Below, in pieces: positions 27,194 through 35,475 of a stretch of 64,000 bases of DNA (position 1 is the stretch's first letter; each line of letters starts with the position of its first letter). Position numbers and translations under genes: made by a program. The notes under the pieces were generated by a model. That model was given only the letters and a program-made list of their open reading frames with translations, was not told the origin of the DNA and searched no databases. This DNA comes from Erysipelotrichaceae bacterium (GTDB taxonomy: Bacteria > Bacillota_I > Bacilli_A > Erysipelotrichales > Erysipelotrichaceae): NCBI GenBank assembly GCA_013334325.1, contig JAAXXT010000002.1:49988-113987 (forward strand), given 5' to 3'.

Positions 27194-28445
27194 TGTTATG
27201 TCCTCCTACAAGCTTATTGCGCTTTCTTGCGGTAGCTTTTTCTTGATAACTCATGCCTTTGAGGACTGCATTTTTACCATAACGATTCTTGATCGAGATA
27301 ACTGTTTCTTGAAGTTTCTTTTCTTTAGCATCGCTTTCAACATCATCAAACAAAGAGAAGGTTTCCATCGCATCATCATGAAGATTATTGAAACTGATGT
27401 TGAGACGACGGATTGGGGTAAATGTCTTTGTTGTTTCTCGATATAGATCTTCGATATGCCCAACTATCTTTTTATAAGAGTTGGTAAAATCTCCGAATTT
27501 ACGGGATCCACCAGTAGATTTATCCGTTTCGCTCGCATAACCTACAGACATCGATACAGAATCGATCACAAGATGCTTTTCAACCAGATCTAAAGTCAGT
27601 AGATCTACCATCTCTTTCATAACCAATAAGGCATCATCATACTTATAATCTTCAAACAGGATCTGACCATTTGAAAGCGAGGAACTCTTTGATTTATAAT
27701 CATGGATCTCTTTGATCGTACAAGGTTCTATCCCATTAGCGTGATCAATTAGATATTCCGCATTGATCCCGAATTCTTTATATAGGACTTTTTCATCGAT
27801 TTGGGTGATCCCATAAAGATCATAGGCTCCGTACTTTTCTAATCGTGCTGCAATCCCATGACCTATTCCCCAGATGTCTGTGATTGGCTGATGATTCCAA
27901 AGGGTCGCTTTAAAAGAGGCTTCATCTAGTATCCCGATATGATCATCGACGTGCTTGGCGGTGATGTCTAAAGCGACTTTAGCGAGAAAGAGATTAGATC
28001 CGATACCAGCTGTAGCCGTTACACCAGTTTCTTTGAATACGGCTTGGGTTAGCATCTGAACCATTTCCTTAGCTGTCTTATTATATGGTTTTAGATACGA
28101 AGTGACATCAAGGAAACACTCATCCACGGAATAGACATGGATATCATCTGGACTGATGTACTTCAAATAAGTCGAATATATATTGGCAGAGACTTCCATA
28201 TACCGTTTCATACGAGGCAATGCGGTAATATAGGAAACACTTTCTGGAATCTCATAGATGCGGCAACGATTACGGATTCCTAAAGCTTTCATGGCTGGTG
28301 TAATGGCCAAACAAATGGCACCATTTCCTCGGCTTGGATCAGCCACGACCAAATTGGTTGTCATTGGGTCAAGACCACGATCGACACATTCAACTGAGGC
28401 AAAAAAGCTCTTCATATCGATACATGTATATGTCTTTTTTTCCAT
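27186..28445 (-). CDS. Y-family DNA polymerase (UvrX/UmuC-like, translesion synthesis)
   Basis: A 419-residue polymerase. Catalytic acidic residues lie in CIDMKSFFASVE (palm Asp, residue 10) and HVYSVDECFLDVTSYL (Asp-Glu). The steric region has VVADPSRGNGAICLA, and a helix-hairpin region TDIWGIGHGIAARLEKYG follows. The C-terminal little-finger domain includes RRLNISFNNL. It copies past damaged bases with low fidelity. Start at ATG 28445 because AAGGAG stands before it; an ATG 18 bases upstream contains that same ribosome site. No Gram-positive LexA box was seen upstream, so damage regulation is not supported by the sequence. Confidence 0.92.
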   Translation of the reverse strand: MEKKTYTCIDMKSFFASVECVDRGLDPMTTNLVVADPSRGNGAICLAITPAMKALGIRNRCRIYEIPESVSYITALPRMKRYMEVSANIYSTYLKYISPDDIHVYSVDECFLDVTSYLKPYNKTAKEMVQMLTQAVFKETGVTATAGIGSNLFLAKVALDITAKHVDDHIGILDEASFKATLWNHQPITDIWGIGHGIAARLEKYGAYDLYGITQIDEKVLYKEFGINAEYLIDHANGIEPCTIKEIHDYKSKSSSLSNGQILFEDYKYDDALLVMKEMVDLLTLDLVEKHLVIDSVSMSVGYASETDKSTGGSRKFGDFTNSYKKIVGHIEDLYRETTKTFTPIRRLNISFNNLHDDAMETFSLFDDVESDAKEKKLQETVISIKNRYGKNAVLKGMSYQEKATARKRNKLVGGHNSE

Positions 28446-28490
28446 GGTATTGGCTCCTTTCATCCGTGATAAAATTATAACACTTAGTGA

Positions 28491-28626
28491 TTAAGATTTA
28501 TTGAAACGGGACACATCGAAGTAGAGTTGTCCCTAGACTTGGTCATTGAAAATTACAGGAGTTTATTCGAAGATCCAGAAGCAATGTGTTACCTAAAAGA
28601 ATCATTATTACTTCTAAAGATATAAA
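28491..28626 (+). pseudogene. Possible remnant of a protein gene (C-terminal fragment)
   Basis: Between the polymerase start and the tRNA terminator the plus strand has an open stretch of 44 codons ending in TAA. It has protein-like composition (VIENYRSLFEDPEAMCYL). There is a stop just upstream (28488-28490) and no plausible start codon or ribosome site, so it looks like the tail of a lost gene. The protein family is not recognised. It could also be chance. Confidence 0.25.
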
Positions 28627-28628
28627 AA

Positions 28629-28648
28629 AAGCACCCCTTAAGGTGCTT
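28629..28648 (-). terminator. Terminator of the tRNA operon
   Basis: A 7-bp GC-containing stem (28629-28635 with 28642-28648) and a run of seven Ts on the minus strand. It lies 14 bases after the last tRNA. Confidence 0.85.
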
Positions 28649-28661
28649 AGAATGTATCCAA

Positions 28662-28735
28662 TGGAGCGGATGATGAGAATCGAACTCACGTAGTCAGCTT
28701 GGAAGGCTGAAGTTCTACCATTGAACTACATCCGC
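28662..28735 (-). tRNA. tRNA-Gly (anticodon TCC)
   Basis: Acceptor arms GCGGATG/CATCCGC pair perfectly. The anticodon loop CTTCCAA reads TCC and the T loop is GTTCGATTC. The discriminator is T and CCA is encoded. 74 bases including CCA. Last gene of the array. Confidence 0.95.
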
Positions 28736-28749
28736 GGGTGGTAAATAAT

Positions 28750-28825
28750 TGGTGACCCGGAAAGGACTCGAACCTTCGACCCACTGATTAAAAGTCAGTT
28801 GCTCTACCACCTGAGCTACCGGGTC
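28750..28825 (-). tRNA. tRNA-Lys (anticodon TTT)
   Basis: Acceptor arms GACCCGG/CCGGGTC, anticodon loop CTTTTAA reading TTT, T loop GTTCGAGTC, CCA encoded. 76 bases. Confidence 0.95.
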
Positions 28826-28832
28826 ACATATT

Positions 28833-28908
28833 TGGCTGGGGTACCTGGATTCGGACCAGGGAGATGCCAGAGTCAAAGTCTGGTGCCTTACCGCTTGGCT
28901 ATACCCCA
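28833..28908 (-). tRNA. tRNA-Gln (anticodon TTG)
   Basis: Acceptor arms TGGGGTA/TACCCCA with U1-A72, usual for tRNA-Gln. The anticodon loop CTTTGAC reads TTG, discriminator G, CCA encoded. The T loop has GTCCGAATC. Confidence 0.94.
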
Positions 28909-28914
28909 AGATAA

Positions 28915-28999
28915 TGGTGGGGAGAGACGGATTCGAACCGCCGAACTCGTAGAGAATTGATTTACAGTCAACCGCGTTTAGCCACTTCGCTATCTCCCC
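28915..28999 (-). tRNA. tRNA-Tyr (anticodon GTA)
   Basis: Acceptor arms GGGGAGA/TCTCCCC, anticodon loop CTGTAAA reading GTA, and a long variable arm as expected for bacterial tRNA-Tyr. CCA encoded. 85 bases. Confidence 0.95.
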
Positions 29000-29014
29000 A
29001 GGTAATAAAGCCAA

Positions 29015-29090
29015 TGGTGCCGACCACAGGACTTGAACCCGCAACCTACTGATTACAAATCAGTTGCTCTACCAATTGAGCTAGGTCGGC
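29015..29090 (-). tRNA. tRNA-Thr (anticodon TGT)
   Basis: Acceptor arms GCCGACC/GGTCGGC, anticodon loop TTTGTAA reading TGT, T loop GTTCAAGTC, CCA encoded. 76 bases. Confidence 0.95.
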
Positions 29091-29097
29091 ACATGTA

Positions 29098-29173
29098 TGG
29101 TGGAGGCTGAGGGGCTCGAACCCCCGACCCTCTGCTTGTAAGGCAGACGCTCTCCCAGCTGAGCTAAGCCTCC
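29098..29173 (-). tRNA. tRNA-Val (anticodon TAC)
   Basis: Acceptor arms GGAGGCT/AGCCTCC, anticodon loop CTTACAA reading TAC, T loop GTTCGAGCC, CCA encoded. 76 bases. First gene of the six-tRNA array. Confidence 0.95.
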
Positions 29174-29195
29174 GGGACCATCTAAGTGCCTTATA

Positions 29196-29225
29196 ACTAT
29201 ATCATAAGCGGTGTTTTATAGTCAA
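29196..29225 (-). promoter_or_regulatory. Promoter of the tRNA operon
   Basis: On the minus strand TTGACT (29220-29225), an 18-base spacer, and TATAGT (29196-29201) preceded by TGA, i.e. an extended -10. It lies 22 bases upstream of tRNA-Val. One of the two best sigma-A-type promoters in the window. Confidence 0.85.
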
Positions 29226-29262
29226 TAAAAAACTCGGGTTTATTTATTTAAAGGAAGTCTGA

Positions 29263-29271
29263 TGATATAAT
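29263..29271 (+). promoter_or_regulatory. Extended -10 promoter of the membrane protein-alr operon
   Basis: TGATATAAT, a perfect extended -10, 22 bases before the ATG of the small membrane protein. An AGAGGT ribosome site follows. Divergent from the tRNA promoter, with about 40 bases between the two. Confidence 0.65.
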
Positions 29272-29293
29272 AGTTAAAGTCAGAGGTAAACCT

Positions 29294-29722
29294 ATGCTGA
29301 AAGTCTTCAATACACGCGCTTTAACCTCCAATCAAAGGTTCTCAAGAGCTTTGATGGTTGGTATCCCTGCTGCTTTAGGGGCAGCTATCCTTTATGGAAT
29401 CATCAGTCCTGCAATCCGTTTTGAATTCTCCGTCGTTTATGTGGGGATAGGATGGGGCTTAGGATGGCTCATTCAAAAATATGGACGAGGTGTTCAACCC
29501 AAGTTTTCGATCTTAGCTGCAGTCTTAGCGGCTTTGTGTTTTGTCTTAGGAGATCTGATCAGTGTCGTGGGTGTTGGCATCTTATTTCAACCCTTGGTAT
29601 TGATCCAAATGCTATTTCTAAATCTACCTGCCTATCTTCAAACCAATGCCAGTGTCTTATTGGGAACGGCTTTTAGAGTGTTGGGTGTATATATGGCTTA
29701 TACCAACGCTAGGATCGTTTAA
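29294..29722 (+). CDS. Small integral membrane protein, unknown, coupled to alanine racemase
   Basis: A 142-residue protein with about four membrane segments (roughly 20-40, 46-62, 72-95 and 97-112) and a C-terminal hydrophobic stretch. GIGWGLGWLIQKYGRG and AVLAALCFVLGDLIS are the best-defined parts. The stop codon TAA shares its last base with the alr ATG, giving tight translational coupling. I do not recognise the family. The coupling hints at a role with D-alanine or envelope synthesis, but may only be operon economy. Confidence 0.7.
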   Translation: MLKVFNTRALTSNQRFSRALMVGIPAALGAAILYGIISPAIRFEFSVVYVGIGWGLGWLIQKYGRGVQPKFSILAAVLAALCFVLGDLISVVGVGILFQPLVLIQMLFLNLPAYLQTNASVLLGTAFRVLGVYMAYTNARIV

Positions 29723-30834
29723 TGCGTTTCTATCGTGAGACATGGGCTGATGTTGATCTGGATGCTTTAGAATACAACATCCATTCCCTTCAAAACCATC
29801 ATAAGAAAGATCTTATCGCCATCATCAAGGCCAACGCCTATGGTCATGGGGATGATATGATCGCTAAAAAAGCTTTAGCTTGTGGGGCTAAGATCTTAGC
29901 TGTGTCTTCATTGGATGAAGCCTTATCTTTACGATATAAACATGTAGAAGGTCCTATTTTAGTCTTAGGTCATATCGCACCTAAAGACATCCATGTAGCT
30001 ATAGAAGAAGAAATCATAGCGACAGTAACTTCATACGCTTGGGCCAAAGACATTCTCAATGAGAACTGTGAAGGCTTGGTAGTTCATTTAAAAGTCGATA
30101 CAGGAATGAATCGTATGGGACTTAAGAATATGACTGAGATCGAAGAAGTCCTCTCTGATTTCGAAGAAGCAGGCATCTTAGTCGAAGGTCTCTATACCCA
30201 TTTCGCCAGTAGTGATGATCCTAAAGAAATCCAAACCTATAAACAATATGTCCTCTTCGAAAGCATATATAGACAACTTGATCATCCCTTTAAGTGGGTC
30301 CACGCTTCAAACAGCGATGCTTCCCTTCATTTTGATACACCGATATGTAATGCGGTAAGAATAGGATTGGCTTTGTTTGGTTATGCTTCTTTCGATTATG
30401 ATCTAAAAGTCGTCATGACTTTAAAAACCAAATTGGTCAATGTAAAAACGATCGAAAAAGGTGAAACGGTTAGTTATGGGGCAACCTATACCGCATCTCA
30501 AAAAGAAATCATCGCAACGATCCCTATTGGATATGCGGATGGATGGAATCGTAAACATCAAGGTCACTTTGCTAAGATCGGTGATGTTGAATGTGAATAC
30601 ATCGGTCGTATCTGTATGGATCAATGTATGATCCGTTTAGATAAAGTCTATCCTGAGGGAACCTTGGTTGAACTCTTAGGCAATCATGTCAGTATCTATC
30701 CTATGGCGAAACATTTAGAAACCATCCCTTATGAGATCTTGACCCAACTTAGTGATCGTATCCCTAAGGTCTATTTCGAAAAAGGCAAGATCGTAACTAC
30801 GATAAACCCTAGACTCATTAAAAAAGAAGATTGA
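29722..30834 (+). CDS. alr: Alanine racemase
   Basis: A 370-residue PLP enzyme converting L-alanine to D-alanine for peptidoglycan or teichoic acids. The PLP Lys is residue 36 in IIKANAYGHG. VHLKVDTGMNRMG, RIGLALFGY and the second-subunit catalytic Tyr in VSYGATYTA, with IGRICMDQCMI, are all present. Length matches the family. No other PLP-fold III enzyme is adjacent, but a YggS-type protein is at 42.2 kb. Its presence argues that the organism makes D-alanine and so probably a wall or teichoic acid. Confidence 0.95.
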   Translation: MRFYRETWADVDLDALEYNIHSLQNHHKKDLIAIIKANAYGHGDDMIAKKALACGAKILAVSSLDEALSLRYKHVEGPILVLGHIAPKDIHVAIEEEIIATVTSYAWAKDILNENCEGLVVHLKVDTGMNRMGLKNMTEIEEVLSDFEEAGILVEGLYTHFASSDDPKEIQTYKQYVLFESIYRQLDHPFKWVHASNSDASLHFDTPICNAVRIGLALFGYASFDYDLKVVMTLKTKLVNVKTIEKGETVSYGATYTASQKEIIATIPIGYADGWNRKHQGHFAKIGDVECEYIGRICMDQCMIRLDKVYPEGTLVELLGNHVSIYPMAKHLETIPYEILTQLSDRIPKVYFEKGKIVTTINPRLIKKED

Positions 30835-30846
30835 AAATCTTCTTTT
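30822..30846. terminator. Bidirectional terminator between alr and the metallo-beta-lactamase-fold gene
   Basis: An 11-bp stem (30822-30832 with 30836-30846) with a 3-base loop overlapping both stop codons. A-rich left flank and T-rich right flank. Confidence 0.8.
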
Positions 30847-32029
30847 ATTTTTGGGTAGTGATCTCAACGAGTTCATTTTCTATCGTTAAGGTTATCGTTC
30901 CTGAAACATCTGTTCTATATAAATTAGTCTGATGATCAAGATAACGCTGGATCACATCCTCATCAGGAAGCCCATAAGTGTTATCTGTCCCTACTGAGAT
31001 GATTCCGTATTGTGGACTTACCAATGAGACAAAGGCTTCACTGGAAGAGGTTCTAGAGCCATGATGACCTATTCCTAAGATATCCGCATCTAGATCATAA
31101 CCATAATCGATAAGTAGGCTCTCTGATTCTTTATCCGCATCTCCCATCAGTAAGATCACTTGATTCTCATACGTCATCTTAAAGACCAAAGATAGATTAT
31201 TTTGATCATCTAGAAAGGGTGATAAAGGTCCTATGATTTCAAATGAAGATGAACCAAAGCTAAAACTAAGCGGTCCTTTAAAATCATAACGAGACACATT
31301 CGCATTTTCCGCATCGACTGCACTCATCAGATTCCTATAAGTCGCTGTCGTATAGGTCGCATCTGGTAAGATGACATTTTCAACGATGAAGCTTTCTATG
31401 ACCTCATCAAGACCTCCAATATGATCCTCATGATAATGGGTCGCAATGACGTATTCTAGATCATCGACCTCTAGATCTGATAAGGTCGCTTCGATAAGGC
31501 TCGCATCTGCATTGTTTCCCCCATCGATCAAAAGATCATTGTCTTGATCATCTTGGATCAAGATCGATAAAGCTTGACCTACATCGATAAAGGTAATCGT
31601 AAGTTTTCCTGTACTTATGACAGGTTTCGAATTGGCGTCTAAGGGATCACTGCCCTTTAAGATCTCTACTGTATCTAATACCCAATCATTATCATCATCG
31701 AGATCCAGTTGATCAGGACTTAAGTCATGGTCATGATCGACAGGGATACTGAGCTCACTTAAGGGATCACTTGAACAAGTGATTTCGATCTTATCTGAAT
31801 AATGATCCCCATCATCATCGATATCTAGGGTATCTTCTATCCCATCGTGATCTGTATCAATCACAGGTGGAGTCAAGGCAAGCGTTACGCCTAAGGAGAC
31901 CGATAAAAAGATTACGACCGCAATCAAAAGACGCGCTACTGGATTGGTCTTAGGATTTTTCCATAAGACCAAGGTAAAGGCGCCTGATAAAACGATGACT
32001 ATAATAACGATGATACTAGGAGTACTCAT
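30845..32029 (-). CDS. Membrane-anchored ComEC-like metallo-beta-lactamase-fold protein with calcium-binding TSP3-like repeats
   Basis: A 394-residue protein. Two N-terminal hydrophobic segments (about 3-20 and 30-50) are followed by an Asp-rich region (55-125) with DxDxDGxxD-type motifs (DTDHDGIEDTLDIDDDGDH and a second DHDHDLSPDQLDLDDDND) like thrombospondin type-3/calcium-binding repeats. The rest is a metallo-beta-lactamase fold with the metal site ATHYHEDHIGGLDE, GHHGSRTSSSEAF and ISVGTDNTYGLP, as in the soluble domain of ComEC nucleases. It probably hydrolyses a phosphodiester at the outer face; DNA uptake is not shown, as no ComEC channel domain is present. ATG 32029 is used (a GTG lies 12 bases upstream). 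It begins just after the guaA stop. Confidence 0.8.
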   Translation of the reverse strand: MSTPSIIVIIVIVLSGAFTLVLWKNPKTNPVARLLIAVVIFLSVSLGVTLALTPPVIDTDHDGIEDTLDIDDDGDHYSDKIEITCSSDPLSELSIPVDHDHDLSPDQLDLDDDNDWVLDTVEILKGSDPLDANSKPVISTGKLTITFIDVGQALSILIQDDQDNDLLIDGGNNADASLIEATLSDLEVDDLEYVIATHYHEDHIGGLDEVIESFIVENVILPDATYTTATYRNLMSAVDAENANVSRYDFKGPLSFSFGSSSFEIIGPLSPFLDDQNNLSLVFKMTYENQVILLMGDADKESESLLIDYGYDLDADILGIGHHGSRTSSSEAFVSLVSPQYGIISVGTDNTYGLPDEDVIQRYLDHQTNLYRTDVSGTITLTIENELVEITTQK

Positions 32030-32031
32030 GA

Positions 32032-33564
32032 TTATTCCCACTCGATGGTGGCTGGTGGTTTAGAGGTCACATCTAAGATGATTCGATTGATGCCTCTAAC
32101 CTCATTGATGATTCTATTGGAGATCTTATCTAAGACCTCATAAGGGATCTTGGCGTAATCTGCAGTCATCCCATCGATACTGGTCACAGCTCTTATGCCT
32201 AAGGCATAATCATAGGTACGTTGATCACCCATGACCCCTACTGAACGGATGTTGGTCAATACGGTAAAGTATTGCCAAATCTCACGATCGAGCTTTGCGG
32301 CTTTGATTTCCTCATGAAGGATCACATCGCTTAAACGAACGAGATCACATTTCTCTTCTGTGACTTCACCTATGATACGTATGGCTAAACCAGGTCCAGG
32401 GAATGGTTGACGATAGACCCAAGATTCATCAAGCCCTAAAAGAAGACCTAACGCTCTTACTTCGTCTTTAAACAAAGTATTTAAAGGTTCGATCAGTTTA
32501 AATTGGATATCTTTAGGTAGACCTCCTACATTATGATGAGACTTGATCGTTTGAGCGGACAGAGTCCCTGATTCGATGATGTCGGTATATAGGGTCCCTT
32601 GAGCGAGCCACTTGATGTGGGATAGCTTTTGAGATTCAGATTCAAAGACTCTGATGAATTCTTCACCGATGATCTTACGTTTACGTTCAGGATCTTCTAC
32701 TCCTTTAAGTTTACTTAAGAAGCGTTCTTTCGCATCAATGGAGATCAAATTGACCCCAAAGTAATCTTTAAAGGTCTTTTCGACTTGAGCACCTTCATTG
32801 AGTCTCATCAGTCCATGATCCACAAACATACAGGTCAATTGAGGACCTATGGCTTTATGAAGCAAAGCAGCCACAACAGCTGAATCTACACCTCCACTAA
32901 GCGCACATAACACTTGATCATCTTTGACCAAATCTTGGATTTCTTTTATCTTCACATCGATGAAAGAACTTAGATTCCAGTTTCTCTCAGCGTGACACAC
33001 ATTAAATACGAAATTGCTTAACCATTGGTTCCCATAGACAGAATGTCTGACTTCTGGATGAAATTGTAAGGCATAGAGTGATCGACTAGGATCGCTCATG
33101 GCCGCTAAGATATGGTTTCCACTATGTGCATCTTCACTAAACCCTAAAGGTACTTGTGAGACATAATCCCCATGACTCATCCATACGATCTGTGATAAAG
33201 GTAGATCTTGAGCTAGTGGAGTACTATTTTTAATTGAAATTTCTGATTTCCCATATTCTTTGATGGATGAGGAAGATACTTGTCCACCCAACTGATGAGC
33301 CATCAGTTGCATCCCATAACAGATGCCTAAGATAGGTAACTTTAAATCATAGATCTTTGGATCGATACTAAAGGATTTCTCATCATAAACAGAATTAGGA
33401 CCTCCTGAAAATACGATACCTCTAAGATCAGGATCATTCTCAAAACTCGACAAAGGTGTCGTATGAGGCAAGAGTTCACTATAGACTCCCATCTCACGAA
33501 TCCTTCGTGCGATCAATTGGTTATATTGACTTCCGAAATCCAAAACGACGATTTTATCGGCCAC
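32032..33564 (-). CDS. guaA: GMP synthase (glutamine-hydrolysing)
   Basis: A 510-residue two-domain enzyme making GMP from XMP, ATP and glutamine. The class I amidotransferase part has [13 protein letters not shown] [14 protein letters not shown] at the start, the nucleophile Cys82 in GICYGMQLM, and His in QFHPEV. The ATP-pyrophosphatase part has [15 protein letters not shown], then [13 protein letters not shown] and the C-terminal dimer domain ending PPATIEWE. The start is taken as GTG 33564, where homologues begin; the frame stays open further upstream. It overlaps guaB by 11 bases, with AGGAGG about 12 bases before the GTG. Confidence 0.95.
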   Translation of the reverse strand: MADKIVVLDFGSQYNQLIARRIREMGVYSELLPHTTPLSSFENDPDLRGIVFSGGPNSVYDEKSFSIDPKIYDLKLPILGICYGMQLMAHQLGGQVSSSSIKEYGKSEISIKNSTPLAQDLPLSQIVWMSHGDYVSQVPLGFSEDAHSGNHILAAMSDPSRSLYALQFHPEVRHSVYGNQWLSNFVFNVCHAERNWNLSSFIDVKIKEIQDLVKDDQVLCALSGGVDSAVVAALLHKAIGPQLTCMFVDHGLMRLNEGAQVEKTFKDYFGVNLISIDAKERFLSKLKGVEDPERKRKIIGEEFIRVFESESQKLSHIKWLAQGTLYTDIIESGTLSAQTIKSHHNVGGLPKDIQFKLIEPLNTLFKDEVRALGLLLGLDESWVYRQPFPGPGLAIRIIGEVTEEKCDLVRLSDVILHEEIKAAKLDREIWQYFTVLTNIRSVGVMGDQRTYDYALGIRAVTSIDGMTADYAKIPYEVLDKISNRIINEVRGINRIILDVTSKPPATIEWE

Positions 33565-34693
33565 GGTAATTCGGTGCCTCCTGAACATTATCCACATCAT
33601 GAGGATGAGATTCATTTAGACCCGCATTCGTGATCTTTACGAAGTGAGCTTCATTTTTTAAACGAGTGATGTTTTCACATCCACAATAACCCATACCTGA
33701 ACGTAAACCACCCATCATTTGATAGATGACATCCGCAATCGGTCCTTTATAAGGCACTGTCGCTTCGATACCTTCAGGCACCAGTTTACTTAGTTCTTTC
33801 TGTCCACCTTGGAAATAACGATCAGATGAGCCTCTTTGCATAGCACTTAAAGAACCCATACCAACATAAGATTTTACTTTTTTCCCATAGACTTCAACGA
33901 CTTCTCCAGGCGTTTCTTCACAACCCGCTAAGAGTCCTCCTAACATAACCGCATCGGCACCTGCCGCTAAAGCTTTAACGATATCGCCAGAGAATTTGAT
34001 TCCCCCATCGGCGATGATCGAAACACCACGATCTTTGGTGACTTGATATACATCATTGATGGCGGTGATTTGAGGAACACCTACCCCAGCGACCACACGT
34101 GTCGTACAGATCGAACCAGGTCCTACCCCTACTTTAACGATGGTGGCACCTGCTTCTATCAGGGCTAAAGCTGCAGACCCTGTAACGATATTTCCACCGA
34201 TCAAAGTCAAATTTGGATAAGCGTTATGAATCTTTTTAATCGTATCTAGTACGCCTTTAGAGTGACCATGGGCTGAATCTACTGCGATCACATCGATTTG
34301 AGCATTGACCAAAGCCTTAACTCTTTCCATGGTTTCTGTGGATACCCCAACTGCGGCACCTACTAAATATCTTCCTTGTCCATCCAAAGCTGCGGTCTCA
34401 GGATGAGTTACAGGAGCTTTCTTCACGGTCTCAACCATGGATGCCTGTAGTTTAATCGATAGATTCTTATGCAAAATACTTAATCCTCCAGCATTGGCCA
34501 AAGCAATGGCCATTTTATCTTCAGTGACGGTATCCATCGCTGCGGATAAAAGCGGAATATTGAGCTTGATTTTATCTGTCAAGGTCGTTTTGAGATCGAC
34601 ATTGGCTGGTACCACGGTCGAATATGCTGGTATCAACATCAGATCATCAAAGGTATATCCTTCTTTGGTCAGTTTTCCATTGAGATTATCCAT
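33554..34693 (-). CDS. guaB: IMP dehydrogenase lacking CBS domains
   Basis: A 379-residue enzyme oxidising IMP to XMP with NAD+. The catalytic Cys196 is in [27 protein letters not shown] at the start, [20 protein letters not shown], the flap DRYFQ and [13 protein letters not shown] mark it as IMPDH rather than GMP reductase. The usual pair of CBS domains (about 120 residues, between residues ~93 and ~103 here) is missing. The protein is therefore ~110 residues shorter than typical (about 488). Such short forms are known in a few bacteria. It lies directly before guaA with an AGGAGG ribosome site. Confidence 0.95.
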   Translation of the reverse strand: MDNLNGKLTKEGYTFDDLMLIPAYSTVVPANVDLKTTLTDKIKLNIPLLSAAMDTVTEDKMAIALANAGGLSILHKNLSIKLQASMVETVKKAPVTHPETAALDGQGRYLVGAAVGVSTETMERVKALVNAQIDVIAVDSAHGHSKGVLDTIKKIHNAYPNLTLIGGNIVTGSAALALIEAGATIVKVGVGPGSICTTRVVAGVGVPQITAINDVYQVTKDRGVSIIADGGIKFSGDIVKALAAGADAVMLGGLLAGCEETPGEVVEVYGKKVKSYVGMGSLSAMQRGSSDRYFQGGQKELSKLVPEGIEATVPYKGPIADVIYQMMGGLRSGMGYCGCENITRLKNEAHFVKITNAGLNESHPHDVDNVQEAPNYRGR

Positions 34694-34717
34694 AAGTTCC
34701 TCCTGTTATTTTGAAGA

Positions 34718-34723
34718 TTATAT
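34718..34723 (-). promoter_or_regulatory. -10 element of the guaB-guaA operon
   Basis: TATAAT on the minus strand immediately after the terminator of the preceding gene and about 25 bases before the guaB ATG. No strong -35 is seen. The leader is too short for a purine riboswitch. Confidence 0.45.
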
Positions 34724-34751
34724 CAAAAAACCCCTTCAGTTGAAAGGGGTT
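34724..34751 (-). terminator. Terminator of the MFS-U32-TrmH operon
   Basis: An 8-bp stem rich in GC (34729-34736 with 34744-34751), a 7-base loop and six Ts on the minus strand, overlapping the stop codon of the methyltransferase gene. Confidence 0.85.
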
Positions 34752-35475
34752 ATCTTCTTTGTCTTACGACTTCGAAACAAAGCACAGCCGATGCGGAGAC
34801 CGCATTCAGAGCTACTTTAAGATCTGTAGGATAAGAAATCATCACTGCCTTATCCATTTTAGCCATAACTGAACTGGATAAACCACGCATTTCTCCTCCT
34901 ATTCCTAAAAGAATGTTTTGTGTAAAATCAAAGTCTAAATAATCGATCGATGTCTCATTACGATAGGTCACCGCAAAAATATATTTATTTTTCTTTAGAG
35001 AATCGATCGCTAAAGTGAGATCTTCAACCATCACAAGATCTATCGCATCAAACAAACCAGCACTGCTTTTCATCAAAGTTGCTTGAGAGCTTTCTAGATC
35101 TCGCTTACTCATCAAGATCGCATCGACCCCCGCAATGGCGGCCGTTCTAAAGATCTGACCCAGATTAAAGGGATCTTCTATTCCCTCTAATAAAAGGACA
35201 AAGCCCTTCTCTTTCTTAATGACTGATTCTAATGAAGAATACTGACGATCTTCAACCATCGCGATGAGACCCCCATGAGTATGACCAGTGGTCATGGCTT
35301 GAAGTTCTTCTTTAGGGAGTCTCTTAAAGAAAACACCTTCTCTTAGACAGAGTCCTTCGATATAAGAAAGATCTTTAGTGTCTTTCTTTGTCTCATCGAG
35401 ATAAACGACTTCTACTTTTCTTCGATGATACTTCAATGCGGCTTTGATCGATAAGGCGCCTTCTAAGGTGATCAT
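34750..35475 (-). CDS. TrmH/SpoU-family RNA 2'-O-ribose methyltransferase
   Basis: A 241-residue SPOUT-fold enzyme. The N-terminal part resembles the L30e-like RNA-binding domain of RlmB (MITLEGALSIKAAL). The knotted domain has LEGIEDPFNLGQIFRTAAIAG (SAM and RNA site Asn/Arg), LGIGGEMRGLS and VALNAVSASAVL. It should methylate the 2'-OH of a nucleotide in rRNA or tRNA; RlmB (23S rRNA G2251) is one possibility. It overlaps the U32 gene by 4 bases, so it belongs with tRNA/rRNA modification genes. Confidence 0.82.
   Translation of the reverse strand: MITLEGALSIKAALKYHRRKVEVVYLDETKKDTKDLSYIEGLCLREGVFFKRLPKEELQAMTTGHTHGGLIAMVEDRQYSSLESVIKKEKGFVLLLEGIEDPFNLGQIFRTAAIAGVDAILMSKRDLESSQATLMKSSAGLFDAIDLVMVEDLTLAIDSLKKNKYIFAVTYRNETSIDYLDFDFTQNILLGIGGEMRGLSSSVMAKMDKAVMISYPTDLKVALNAVSASAVLCFEVVRQRR

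Noticed and set aside
28446..28500. LexA (SOS) box upstream of the Y-family polymerase
   Set aside because: No CGAAC-N4-GTTCG-like inverted repeat is present on either strand.
28715..29044. A 109-codon open frame across the tRNA genes
   Set aside because: It reads through tRNA-Lys, Gln and Tyr, the start of the tRNA-Thr gene and the end of tRNA-Gly. Its protein-like look comes from tRNA sequence, so it is not a gene.
32032..33615. An upstream start for guaA at 33615
   Set aside because: Homologues begin near the LDFGSQYNQ segment, and the extra 17 residues ([13 protein letters not shown]...) are translated from the end of guaB in another frame.
33554..34693. GMP reductase instead of IMP dehydrogenase
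   Set aside because: Both lack CBS domains, but the N-terminal [14 protein letters not shown], the DRYFQ flap and [12 protein letters not shown] are IMPDH features, and it is coupled to guaA.
34694..34749. Purine riboswitch upstream of guaB
   Set aside because: The gap to the previous terminator is about 30 bases and contains only a -10 box and ribosome site; an aptamer cannot fit.
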